64,000 nt of DNA from an uncultured Verrucomicrobia subdivision 3 bacterium. Lineage in GTDB: Bacteria > Verrucomicrobiota > Verrucomicrobiia > Limisphaerales > DASXHY01. The notes beneath the pieces were generated by a model. The model worked only from the letters and a program-made list of their open reading frames with translations, was not told the DNA's origin and ran no database searches. Positions 24,894 to 32,986 of this stretch are shown in pieces. The stretch is from contig CALBZA010000006.1 in assembly GCA_937890005.1 (NCBI GenBank), positions 1 to 64,000 of the forward strand, written 5' to 3'. The position numbers and the translations under genes were made by a program. Each line of letters starts with the position of its first letter. Within the stretch, counting starts at the first letter, position 1.

Positions 24894-25820
24894 ATGGAAC
24901 TTCGTCTTCTGAAAGTGTTCAGCGCGATCGCTGAAAGCGGCAGCCTCGTCACAGCCGCAGGAAAACTTCATCTCACTCCGTCCGCCATCAGTCACAGTCT
25001 CAAGGCGCTCGAAACCGATCTCGGCTGCAGATTGTTCGAACGCGTCGGGAAACGAATGGTGCTCAACCAGGCGGGCGACCAGCTCCTGCTCGCCATTCGC
25101 GAACCCCTCGCAGCATTGGAGTCCGCGGCGGAAGGCGTGAAACGACTCGGCAACTGGGGTCAGACACGCCTCCGAATCGGCGCCTCTTCCGCCGCATGCC
25201 AGCACATTCTTCCAAGCGTCATCCGCGAGTTGAAAAAGACGCATCCGTCGCTCGAACTCCACCTTTCCTCCGGCGACACCACGCAACTGCTCGAACTGGT
25301 CCGCGAAACAAAAGTCGATCTCGCGCTCTGCATCACGCCCGACAGCGGGTCCGGTCTCGATATCCGGCCGGTGTTTCGGGATGAACTGATGTTTGTGTTT
25401 TCGCGGACACATCCATGGGCCGCCGGCAAACCGATCACGCGCGAACAGATTCGCGAACAACAGTTCATCGGCTACAAACGAACCAGTGTCACAACACGGC
25501 TTGTGGCTGATTACTTCCGCAACCTAGATATTTCGCCGCGGCAGATGATGGAAGTGGACAGCGCCGGAGCGATCATCGAGCTCGTGAAATTCAACCTCGG
25601 CGTCGCCATTCTTGCGCCATGGACCGTGGACCAGCATCTCGTGCGCGGTCATTTGCGCGCCCGACCGGTCGGTCCGCGCCCGCTTCGCCGGCAATGGTCC
25701 GTGGTGTCCCTGGCGATCCGCCCGAAAAGTTACGTCGAGGAAACCTTCTGTCGCCTGTGCCGGAATCACGCCACGGGAATGCGACTCGACCACAAGGACG
25801 TCTTGGGAAGCGCTGATTAA
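24894..25820 (+). CDS. LysR-family transcriptional regulator
   Basis: The 308-residue protein has the N-terminal winged helix-turn-helix (MELRLLKVFSAIAESGSLVTAAGKLHLTPSAISHSLKALE) and a periplasmic-binding-protein-like effector domain from about residue 92 (RLRIGASSAACQHILPSVI). Variants of the DNA-binding domain such as SQPAISRQ are here TPSAISHS. It may regulate itself or the divergent glnK-amtB genes, but no binding site supports the latter. The effector cannot be told from sequence. A tRNA-Pro gene lies convergent just after it. Confidence 0.92.
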   Translation: MELRLLKVFSAIAESGSLVTAAGKLHLTPSAISHSLKALETDLGCRLFERVGKRMVLNQAGDQLLLAIREPLAALESAAEGVKRLGNWGQTRLRIGASSAACQHILPSVIRELKKTHPSLELHLSSGDTTQLLELVRETKVDLALCITPDSGSGLDIRPVFRDELMFVFSRTHPWAAGKPITREQIREQQFIGYKRTSVTTRLVADYFRNLDISPRQMMEVDSAGAIIELVKFNLGVAILAPWTVDQHLVRGHLRARPVGPRPLRRQWSVVSLAIRPKSYVEETFCRLCRNHATGMRLDHKDVLGSAD

Positions 25821-25827
25821 AAAGAAA

Positions 25828-25905
25828 TGGTCGGAGCGACAGGATTTGAACCTGCGACGTCTTGCTCCCAAAGCAAGTGCTCTAGCCAGGCTGAGCTACG
25901 CTCCG
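25828..25905 (-). tRNA. tRNA-Pro (anticodon TGG)
   Basis: Read on the minus strand, the acceptor stem CGGAGCG (25905-25899) pairs with CGCTCCG (25838-25832), then discriminator A and encoded CCA (25830-25828). The D arm has GUAGCUCAGCCUGG. The anticodon stem CUUGC/GCAAG holds the loop UUUGGGA, giving UGG, and the T arm has GGUUCAAAUCC. All parts are intact. Confidence 0.96.
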
Positions 25906-26102
25906 ACGAGGAGGCTGAAATATCCATGGAACCCTCCCCTTCCGCAATGACTTTCTCTGTCAGCGTCCAATCAATCTGAGTTTTGATCGTGCCATCCCGT
26001 CGCCGTCCTCGTTTCTGTTGTTAAAGACGAAGGATGAAGACGAGGGCGATCGCCACTGTTGGAAAAATTCAGGAAGAGGCCCCTGCAAAAGTCGCAAGTG
26101 CC

Positions 26103-26166
26103 GGAGCGCGGAGCATTGTTCCGCGAGTTTCCTCGGATGATCGCGCGGAGCAATGCTCCGCGCTCC
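26103..26166. repeat. REP-like double palindrome upstream of lnt
   Basis: GGAGCGCGGAGCATTG (26103-26118) and CAATGCTCCGCGCTCC (26151-26166) are exact reverse complements. The pairing continues inward through one G-T wobble and TCCGCG/CGCGGA (26120-26125/26144-26149), giving 23-bp arms around an 18-base loop. Each arm is also a small hairpin by itself, the layout of a BIME (paired REP units). It lies between tRNA-Pro and lnt. Confidence 0.85.
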
Positions 26167-27955
26167 GCTGGTACAATCCGCTTTTGCAGGGTCTCAAGAA
26201 GGGTTGCCTTTCGAAGCGGTTGAGGCAATCTGCCGCGCGTTGAAAAGCATCTCAGTCCAGTCTTTGATCCGCAGTCGTTACACGTTCGCAATCCTTTCCG
26301 GACTGATCCTTGCCAGCGCATTTCCCAACGTCGGAATTGCTGGCTTTGCCTGGCTCGCGCCCGCGTTGATCCTCGCCTCTGCGCTCGGAACAGATGGAAG
26401 GAAAAGTTTCCGCATCGGTTATGTGGCCGGGTTCGCGCATTATCTGGCTTCGCTCTACTGGCTGCTCTGCATTCCGGTTCGTGGATTTCCCATTCTCGGC
26501 TGGATTGCATTGAGCGCGTTTCTGGCATTGTTCCCAGCCAGCTGGACCTGGCTTTGCACAAAGTACATTTCGCGAAGTTACCCTCTCGCCGAACAAACCG
26601 ATTCAACGTCCCTTCGCGCAGCGTTGATCAACTGGGCCGGGCAGCCCTGGTTTCAACGATTCGGTACAGCGCTTCTTTGCGCCGCTTTGTGGGTCGGTCT
26701 CGAAATGATCATCGCCCGGATTTTCGGCGGCTTCCCATGGAACCTTCTCGGCGCGTCGCAATACCGGATGATCCCGCTGATTCAGATCGCGTCCTTCACC
26801 GGCGTTTACGGCGTTTCCTTCATGCTGGTCTGGATGGCGATTTCAGTTCTCAACGCCATTGCCGCCATTGTTCGTGCGCCGCAGGATCGGCATGGCTGGC
26901 TGCGCGATGTGGCGGTGCCAATGCTGGTCGTTTCCCTCTTGATCGCTTTCGGTCTTCACCGAATCCGCAATGTTCCCAATTCCGATCGTTCACTGAACGT
27001 CGCTTTGATCCAACCCAGCATTCCGCAAACAATGATCTGGGATCAGACCGAGGACATGGTCCGATTCAACGCCCTGCTGCAGCTTTCAGAACAGGCGCTC
27101 ACGAACAAAACCGACCTTTTGATCTGGCCCGAAGCTGCGATCCCGCGACTGCTTCGTTACGATCGCGAAATCTTTGAAGCGGTATCTAATCTCGCGCGAT
27201 CGAATCGCGTCTGGATGATCGTTGGCGCCGACGACGCCGATCCACGCGAAGGCGCCACCCGCCGTGAAGACGTGGAATATTACAACGCCAGTTTCCTGAT
27301 CAGCCCGGACGGCAAGCTGGCGCGTCGATATCGCAAGCGCAGTCTGGTGATGTTTGGCGAATACATTCCGCTCGAACGCTGGCTGCCGTTCATCAAATGG
27401 TTCACACCCGTCACCGGCAGCTTCACGCCGGGAACCAAAGCCGTCCCATTCGAAATCACCTCAACAGACGAAACGGACGCAGAAGCGATTCCTTCAACGA
27501 ACACAATCGCCAAAACATCCGTGCTCATCTGTTTCGAAGACAACTTTCCGCATCTGGTCCGGGAATATGTCGAGCCCGACACAGACTTCCTCGTGAACAT
27601 CACGAACAACGGCTGGTTCGGCGAAAGCGCGGCGCAATGGCAACACGCGGCCAATGCCATCTTCCGCGCGATCGAAACCGGCACGCCGCTCATCCGCTGC
27701 TCGAACAACGGATTGACCTGCTGGGTCGATTCTGCCGGACGCGTTCGCGAAATTTTCAGGGATGAAAAAGACACGATCTACGGGCCAGGTTTTCTCACGA
27801 TTTCTGTTCCGCTGCTGGAATCCGGCAAAAGCCGCGCATCGACTTTTTACCTTCGTCATGGCGACTGGTTCGGATGGAGCTGTCTCGGGCTGGTTATCCT
27901 GAAATCTTTCGTTCATCTCAAACGGAAGAGTCTGCCAAGACATCCCGTCCGCTGA
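26153..27955 (+). CDS. lnt: Apolipoprotein N-acyltransferase
   Basis: Lnt adds the third acyl chain to the N-terminal cysteine of lipoproteins at the inner membrane. The frame has about seven to eight N-terminal membrane segments (from FAILSGLILASAFPNVG on), then a nitrilase-fold periplasmic domain with the triad Glu327 in IWPEAAIP, Lys395 in RYRKRSLVM and Cys460 in VLICFEDNFP, plus NITNNGWFGE. Numbering is from the ATG at 26153, but that ATG lies inside a REP-like hairpin and the first 35 residues look non-native. A TTG at 26240 (LKSISVQSLIRS) may be the real start. The lipoproteins elsewhere in the window would be its substrates. Confidence 0.93.
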   Translation: MLRAPLVQSAFAGSQEGLPFEAVEAICRALKSISVQSLIRSRYTFAILSGLILASAFPNVGIAGFAWLAPALILASALGTDGRKSFRIGYVAGFAHYLASLYWLLCIPVRGFPILGWIALSAFLALFPASWTWLCTKYISRSYPLAEQTDSTSLRAALINWAGQPWFQRFGTALLCAALWVGLEMIIARIFGGFPWNLLGASQYRMIPLIQIASFTGVYGVSFMLVWMAISVLNAIAAIVRAPQDRHGWLRDVAVPMLVVSLLIAFGLHRIRNVPNSDRSLNVALIQPSIPQTMIWDQTEDMVRFNALLQLSEQALTNKTDLLIWPEAAIPRLLRYDREIFEAVSNLARSNRVWMIVGADDADPREGATRREDVEYYNASFLISPDGKLARRYRKRSLVMFGEYIPLERWLPFIKWFTPVTGSFTPGTKAVPFEITSTDETDAEAIPSTNTIAKTSVLICFEDNFPHLVREYVEPDTDFLVNITNNGWFGESAAQWQHAANAIFRAIETGTPLIRCSNNGLTCWVDSAGRVREIFRDEKDTIYGPGFLTISVPLLESGKSRASTFYLRHGDWFGWSCLGLVILKSFVHLKRKSLPRHPVR

Positions 27956-28080
27956 TTCAACCGAGCGTTGGTTCGCACCACATCAGCAATTGGCCGATCG
28001 TCGCCAATTGCGAACAAGAATTCCCTCGAAAAATCAATCGCTCACAATCGATACATCTGCCTGGAATTACCCGAGAACTG

Positions 28081-28108
28081 TTGCGCTTTCAGTGGTCCCC
28101 GGTAACTT
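28081..28108 (+). promoter_or_regulatory. Candidate promoter of pta, nearly leaderless
   Basis: TTGCGC (28081-28086), 16 bases, TAACTT (28103-28108). The expected start site at about 28114-28116 coincides with the pta ATG at 28116, so the mRNA would have little or no leader. Spacing is one base short of optimal and the -35 match is moderate. Confidence 0.35.
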
Positions 28109-28115
28109 AGCGCCC

Positions 28116-29168
28116 ATGCGTTTTATCGGGAACATCATCGAGAAACTGCAGCGTCATCCCAAGCGGATCGTCTTTCCGGAAGGACTCGAACCGCGCGTGC
28201 TTCAGGCGGCGCGGCAATTTCACTCGTTGCGACTCGGCGCGCCGATTCTTCTAGGCGACCGCACCAAGGTCAAAGCACTGGCCGAAGAACTGAACATTTC
28301 GCTCGAAGGCGTCCGCGTCATCAATCCCGCCGAAAGCGAGGATCTCGACAATTTCGCCCGCCGCTTCGCCGCGCTGCGCCGCTCCCGCGGACTCCAGGCG
28401 GCGGAAGCCCGTGCCGCAATGATGCAGCCGAATTACTTCGGTGCGATGATGCTGGCGATGCACCAGGCGGACGGCCTTGTTTCCGGAACCAGCCATACGA
28501 CTGGGAGCGTGCTTCGTCCGCTGTTTCAAATCGTCAAGATGGCGCCGCAGGCTCACACCGTTTCCAGCTGCCAGATCATGGAAGTGGACGATTCGCGATT
28601 TGGCGAAGATGGCGTGTTGTTCATGGCCGACTGCGGAGTAATCCCGGAACCGAACGTCGATCAGCTCGCCGACATCGCCATCTCCACAGCCCAACTGGCG
28701 CGACAGCTTCTCAACGTTCACCCGCGTGTTGCCCTGCTCTCCTTCTCCACCAAGGGCAGCGCCACGCATCCTACCATCGGCCGCGTGCAGGCTGCCACGG
28801 CGCTGGCGCAGAAGAAGGCCGCGATGCTGAACCTCGAAGCAGACTTCGATGGCGAACTGCAGGTCGATGCCGCATTGGTTCCTGAAGTCGCGTCACGCAA
28901 ACTTCCCGACAGCCAGGTTGCCGGACATGCGAACGTGCTGGTTTTTCCAGAACTGAACTCCGGCAACATTGCCAGCAAACTCGTCCGCCACATCGCCCGC
29001 GCGAATGCGTATGGACAGATTCTTCTCGGACTCGATCGGCCCGCCGCGGATGTTTCCCGCGGATCGAATGCGCACGACATTCTCGGCGTCGCGGCGATTG
29101 TCGGTGTGCAGGCGATCGAATACTCGAAACTTTATCCCGGCGCGGGCGCAAAACTTCCGGGGGAATGA
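28116..29168 (+). CDS. pta: Phosphate acetyltransferase, catalytic PTA domain only
   Basis: This enzyme interconverts acetyl-CoA plus phosphate and acetyl phosphate. The 350-residue protein covers only the catalytic domain: RIVFPEGLEPRVLQAA, a central ADGLVSGTSHTTGSVLRP substrate loop, LFMADCGVIPEPN, ALLSFSTKGSA, and the C-terminal LVFPELNSGNIASKLVRHIA with GPxxxG-like loops. The ATG at 28116 opens the conserved block; the upstream frame is leader. The large regulatory half found in E. coli Pta is missing here, but a matching AAA_26/DRTGG-type protein is encoded next, so the two halves appear split and swapped in order. Confidence 0.93.
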   Translation: MRFIGNIIEKLQRHPKRIVFPEGLEPRVLQAARQFHSLRLGAPILLGDRTKVKALAEELNISLEGVRVINPAESEDLDNFARRFAALRRSRGLQAAEARAAMMQPNYFGAMMLAMHQADGLVSGTSHTTGSVLRPLFQIVKMAPQAHTVSSCQIMEVDDSRFGEDGVLFMADCGVIPEPNVDQLADIAISTAQLARQLLNVHPRVALLSFSTKGSATHPTIGRVQAATALAQKKAAMLNLEADFDGELQVDAALVPEVASRKLPDSQVAGHANVLVFPELNSGNIASKLVRHIARANAYGQILLGLDRPAADVSRGSNAHDILGVAAIVGVQAIEYSKLYPGAGAKLPGE

Positions 29169-29241
29169 CGAACCTGTTCCCATATTCGTCGATCTCGCGT
29201 CGTGAACCGCACATGAATTGAAGCGACCGCCTGAAGCGTTG

Positions 29242-30360
29242 ATGAATACAACCACGCCCAGAGTCTTTATTGCCGCCACCCGACAGAACGACGGCAAAAC
29301 CACCACGTCGCTCGGCCTCATCGCGGCGCTTCAACAATATTTTCCGCGCATCGGATACATCAAACCGGTCGGCCAGCGCTTCGTGGAAGTGGAGGAACAA
29401 AAGATCGACGAGGACACGGTGCTCATGGACAGCGTCTATTCGCTGAACTGTCCGCTCGTGGACATGAGCCCGATCGCGGTTGAACCCGATTTCACGCGCA
29501 AATACCTCGAATCCGCAAACAACGAGGCGCTGGTGAAACGCATTCGCAAGGCGTTCGATCGCGTGGCGTGGGAAAAGGATTTCGTGCTCTGCGAAGGCTC
29601 CGGCCACGCCGGCGTGGGATCGGTCTTCGATCTTTCCAATGCGCAGGTCGCCCGCACGCTCGGCGCGAAGGTCATCATTGTCACCCAGGGCGGCATCGGA
29701 AAACCGATCGACGAAGTCGCGCTCAACCAGGCGTTGTTTGAAAAGGAAGGTGTCGAAATCATCGGCGTCATCCTGAACAAAGTGATCGGAAGCAAGGTGG
29801 ATTACGTTGCCGATTTCGCGCGGCGCGGATTGAAGCGCAAGGGGCTGGAACTGCTCGGCGTCATTCCGCATCAGCGCGTTCTTTCCTGCCCCACGGCCGC
29901 TCTGATTCGCGAGGAGCTCGGCGCCGAACTGCTGAACGAACCGTCCACCATGAACAATCTCGTGACCGACGTGATCGTCGGGGCGATGGGCGCCAAGAAC
30001 GCGATGCATTATTTCCGCCGCGATGCGCTCCTCATCACGCCGGGCGATCGCGAGGACATCATTCTTGCCGCCTGCACCAGTTTGGATTCGCACAGTGATC
30101 GCAAACTCGCCGGGCTCGTTCTCACCGGAAATCTCCGCCCGACCGGTGAACTGCTGAAAGTCATTCGCGACATGCCGATTCCCGTTCTGCTCGCGCAGCA
30201 GGACAGTTACGAAGTCGCCGCCAAGGTCCACGACCTGACAGTGAAGACGCGTCCGACCGACGCGGAAAAAATCGCGCTGATCCGAAATCTGATCGCGTCC
30301 AACGTCAACGTTCCGAAAATCGTAGAAGCCATCAAACATGTCCCAGCCCCTTCCATTTAA
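29242..30360 (+). CDS. AAA_26/DRTGG protein, N-terminal half of a split Pta
   Basis: The 372-residue protein starts with a dethiobiotin-synthetase-like P-loop domain: VFIAATRQNDGKTTTSLGL (residues 8-26) and RIGYIKPVGQRFV, with LCEGSGHAGVGS and VIIVTQGGIGKPIDE. The second half, from about residue 215, has the DRTGG-type domain (DVIVGAMGAKNAMHYF, LLITPGDREDIILAA). In E. coli Pta these two domains precede the catalytic domain and respond to metabolites. Here they are a separate protein directly downstream of pta. It overlaps hisC by 23 bases. Alone it is not expected to make acetyl phosphate; assembly with Pta is inference. Confidence 0.87.
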   Translation: MNTTTPRVFIAATRQNDGKTTTSLGLIAALQQYFPRIGYIKPVGQRFVEVEEQKIDEDTVLMDSVYSLNCPLVDMSPIAVEPDFTRKYLESANNEALVKRIRKAFDRVAWEKDFVLCEGSGHAGVGSVFDLSNAQVARTLGAKVIIVTQGGIGKPIDEVALNQALFEKEGVEIIGVILNKVIGSKVDYVADFARRGLKRKGLELLGVIPHQRVLSCPTAALIREELGAELLNEPSTMNNLVTDVIVGAMGAKNAMHYFRRDALLITPGDREDIILAACTSLDSHSDRKLAGLVLTGNLRPTGELLKVIRDMPIPVLLAQQDSYEVAAKVHDLTVKTRPTDAEKIALIRNLIASNVNVPKIVEAIKHVPAPSI

Positions 30361-31438
30361 TCCGGCGCTCAAGGATCTCCCCACGTATCAACCCGGCCGG
30401 CCGATCGAGGAGGTCGCGCGCGAACTCGGCCTTCCTGCGAGCCAGATCATCAAGCTGGCGTCGAATGAAAATCCGCTCGGTCCCTCGCCTGCCGCGCTCA
30501 AGGCGATGCAGCACGTGCTGGCGAACATCAATCTTTATCCCGATGGCAACGCGTTCTACCTGAAGCAAAAACTGGCAGAGAAACTTCAGGTCAAAACCGG
30601 AAACGTGATTCTCGGCAATGGTTCGAATGAAATCATCGAATTCGTCGGCCATGCCCTGATGTCACCCGGCACGAACATCGTTGTTTCCGAATTCTGCTTC
30701 GCGATTTATCCGCTCGTGGCAAAGACGTTCGGCGCGGAGGTTATCACCGTTCCGGCGGTGAACCATGGACACGATCTTCCCGCAATGCTCCGGGCGATCA
30801 CACCACAAACGCGCGTTATCTTCGTCGCGAATCCGAACAATCCAACCGGAACCGTTGTATCAAAGCAGGCGCTGCTGGATTTTGCGAATCAGGTTCCAAC
30901 GCATGTTCTGCTCGTGATTGACGAGGCTTACATCGAGTTCCTGAACGACGCAGCAGATTTCGTCGCTGACATTCGCGCAGGGAAGCGTCCGAACCTGCTG
31001 TTGATGCGAACGTTCTCAAAAATCTTCGGCCTCGCGGGCTTGCGACTCGGCTACGGCATCGCGTCGCCCGAAATCATTTCGATGCTCGAGAAAGTGCGTC
31101 AGCCGTTCAACATCAACTCCATCGCACAGGCCGGCGCGCTGGCGGCGTTGCAGGATGAGGAACACATGGGGCGCACGCGCGAGAATAATGCCGCCGGATT
31201 GAAGTTCTATGAGAACGCGTTTCGTTCGCTCGGACTTCGTTACGTTCCGTCCGCTGGAAATTTCATTCTGGTCCACGTCGGCGACGGCCAGCGCGTGTTC
31301 AACGAAATGCAAAAGCTCGGCGTGATCGTGCGGCCGATGGGCGGCTATCAACTGGGCGAATGGATTCGAATCTCGGTCGGAACTCCAAACGAGAACGAAC
31401 GGTGCATTGAGGCGTTGAAGCGCGTTCTTGGAAAGTGA
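30338..31438 (+). CDS. hisC: Histidinol-phosphate aminotransferase
   Basis: This PLP enzyme of histidine synthesis transfers an amino group from glutamate to imidazole acetol phosphate. The 366-residue fold-type I aminotransferase has KLASNENPLGPSP near residues 39-51, NLYPDGNAFYLKQKLA, VANPNNPTGTV, LLVIDEAYIEF, and the PLP lysine in RTFSKIFGLAGLRLGY (Lys228). Relatives can also act on aromatic amino acids. The ATG lies inside the end of the preceding gene (30338-30360), so translation is likely coupled. No other his gene is in the window. Confidence 0.95.
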   Translation: MSQPLPFNPALKDLPTYQPGRPIEEVARELGLPASQIIKLASNENPLGPSPAALKAMQHVLANINLYPDGNAFYLKQKLAEKLQVKTGNVILGNGSNEIIEFVGHALMSPGTNIVVSEFCFAIYPLVAKTFGAEVITVPAVNHGHDLPAMLRAITPQTRVIFVANPNNPTGTVVSKQALLDFANQVPTHVLLVIDEAYIEFLNDAADFVADIRAGKRPNLLLMRTFSKIFGLAGLRLGYGIASPEIISMLEKVRQPFNINSIAQAGALAALQDEEHMGRTRENNAAGLKFYENAFRSLGLRYVPSAGNFILVHVGDGQRVFNEMQKLGVIVRPMGGYQLGEWIRISVGTPNENERCIEALKRVLGK

Positions 31439-31448
31439 ACCGCAGGAC

Positions 31449-32423
31449 ATGGCATTGCGAATCATTTTCATGGGAACACCCGAGCTTGCAGGCGAAAGCC
31501 TGAAAGCGTTGCTGCGCTCACCCGAATTTCAAGTCGTCGCGGTCGTCACGCAACCCGACCAGCCCAAAGGCCGCGGGATGAAATTACAGCCGTCGCCGGT
31601 GAAGGAGATCGCGCTGCAACACCAGCTTCCCGTGCTTCAGCCCGAACGCGCGCGCAACGAACAGTTCATCGAACAGTTGCGCAGCTGCAATCCCGACCTG
31701 ATCGCCGTGGCCGCGTACGGACAGATACTTCCGAAAAGCATTCTGGATCTGCCGCGCTTCGGATGCCTGAACGTCCACACCTCCCTGCTTCCAAAATATC
31801 GCGGCGCCGCACCGATCCAGCGCGCCATTCTCGACGGCGAAACGGAAACCGGCGTCACAATCATGAAAATGGATGTCGGCATGGACACGGGCGACATCGT
31901 TACGCAGGAGAAAACAACGATCGCACACTCCGACAACTCCCAGACACTGCACGATCGGCTTGCGCAGATCGGAGCTGCGCTGCTGGTGAAAACGATTCCC
32001 GATTACGTCGCTGGAAAAATTCAACCGCATCCGCAGCCGGTGGAAGGCGTGTCGCACGCGGCAAAAATCAAAAAGCAGGACGGACGAATTGATTGGTCGC
32101 AACCGGCACGATCGATCTGGAATCGGATTCGAGCCATGACACCATGGCCGGGCGCTTTCAGTTATCTGGAATCCAATGATCAACCGCAGCTGCTGAAAAT
32201 CTGGGAAGCCACGCCTGAGGAACGAGGCGGCGCGGCGGGTGAAGTTCTTTCAGCCGACAAAACTGGAATTGTCGTGGGATGCGGCGACGGCGCTTTGCGC
32301 ATTCTCATGCTTCAACGCGAAGGCGGAAAGCGATTGAGTGCCCAGGAATTTCTCGCGGGACATCCGCTCACAGCGGGACGGAGATTTGTAAATCCTGTCG
32401 AAGGGCCCGGTTCCTCCTTGTAA
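31449..32423 (+). CDS. fmt: Methionyl-tRNA formyltransferase
   Basis: Fmt formylates initiator Met-tRNA using 10-formyltetrahydrofolate. The 324-residue protein begins LRIIFMGTPELAGESLKALL and has QPDQPKGRGMKL, the active-site region CLNVHTSLLPKYRGAAPIQ, and DVGMDTGDIV, with the C-terminal OB-like domain ending AGRRFVNP. ATG at 31449 is preferred; the in-frame TTG at 31428 overlaps hisC. It starts 10 bases after hisC and probably shares its transcript. A peptide deformylase gene, its usual neighbour, is absent here. Confidence 0.96.
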   Translation: MALRIIFMGTPELAGESLKALLRSPEFQVVAVVTQPDQPKGRGMKLQPSPVKEIALQHQLPVLQPERARNEQFIEQLRSCNPDLIAVAAYGQILPKSILDLPRFGCLNVHTSLLPKYRGAAPIQRAILDGETETGVTIMKMDVGMDTGDIVTQEKTTIAHSDNSQTLHDRLAQIGAALLVKTIPDYVAGKIQPHPQPVEGVSHAAKIKKQDGRIDWSQPARSIWNRIRAMTPWPGAFSYLESNDQPQLLKIWEATPEERGGAAGEVLSADKTGIVVGCGDGALRILMLQREGGKRLSAQEFLAGHPLTAGRRFVNPVEGPGSSL

Positions 32424-32431
32424 GAACGCGT

Positions 32432-32851
32432 TCACAAGCCGATCGCTGCATTGTGCGCCGCGCGGCCATCCGTCACCTCTTCCGGATCGCGCCCCGTCGC
32501 CCGCGTGATTCGAATTTTGTATTCCTCCGGTGAAGCGTCCCGCGGAATCGCATGGCAGACTTTCTCAAAGCCGGGAAAGTTCCACAGGTTAGGAAAATCA
32601 CGGCATTGCTGCGGCTTGACCGGCTGAACGGCGCAATTTTCACCTTCGAGAAAAATGCACTCGCCGTTCGGCTTGTTCTGCAGCGCGAGGCCCTTTCGAT
32701 CGTGCCGGAGATGAAGGAATTTCTGGATGAAATCGAACTCGCTCATCTGTTTGAAGTCAGCCAGCCGGGCGATCTCGGCATCCGTCAGGCGCACCTGTCC
32801 CGGCCAGCGGCAGCAGGCCGTGCAACGTTGACATTCATAAAAAATCGGCAT
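32432..32851 (-). CDS. YkgJ-type cysteine-cluster protein
   Basis: The 139-residue protein has the N-terminal motif CQRCTACC (C-x2-C-x2-CC, residues 8-15) of the YkgJ/UPF0153 family. Later cysteines in GECIFLEGENCAVQPVKPQQCRDFP complete a likely iron or zinc site. The family is predicted to bind a metal cluster; no reaction is settled. The ATG at 32851 (MPIFYECQR) is used, and a TTG two codons earlier is possible. It is convergent with fmt, separated by only 8 bases. Confidence 0.9.
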   Translation of the reverse strand: MPIFYECQRCTACCRWPGQVRLTDAEIARLADFKQMSEFDFIQKFLHLRHDRKGLALQNKPNGECIFLEGENCAVQPVKPQQCRDFPNLWNFPGFEKVCHAIPRDASPEEYKIRITRATGRDPEEVTDGRAAHNAAIGL

Positions 32852-32986
32852 GTTCAAAACCTAACATGCCGACGCATGGTCGCCGCAAATTGATTTTCGT
32901 GTTGAACAAGTTTCAGCAAAACGTTGTCATTAGGCTGTGCCAAACTTGAAACAATTTGACGCAGCTGCCGCGGACAATCACATCGT

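Noticed and set aside
28771..30384. 537-codon minus-strand frame opposite pta and the AAA_26 gene
   Set aside because: Both plus-strand genes have clear family motifs; the antisense product has none.
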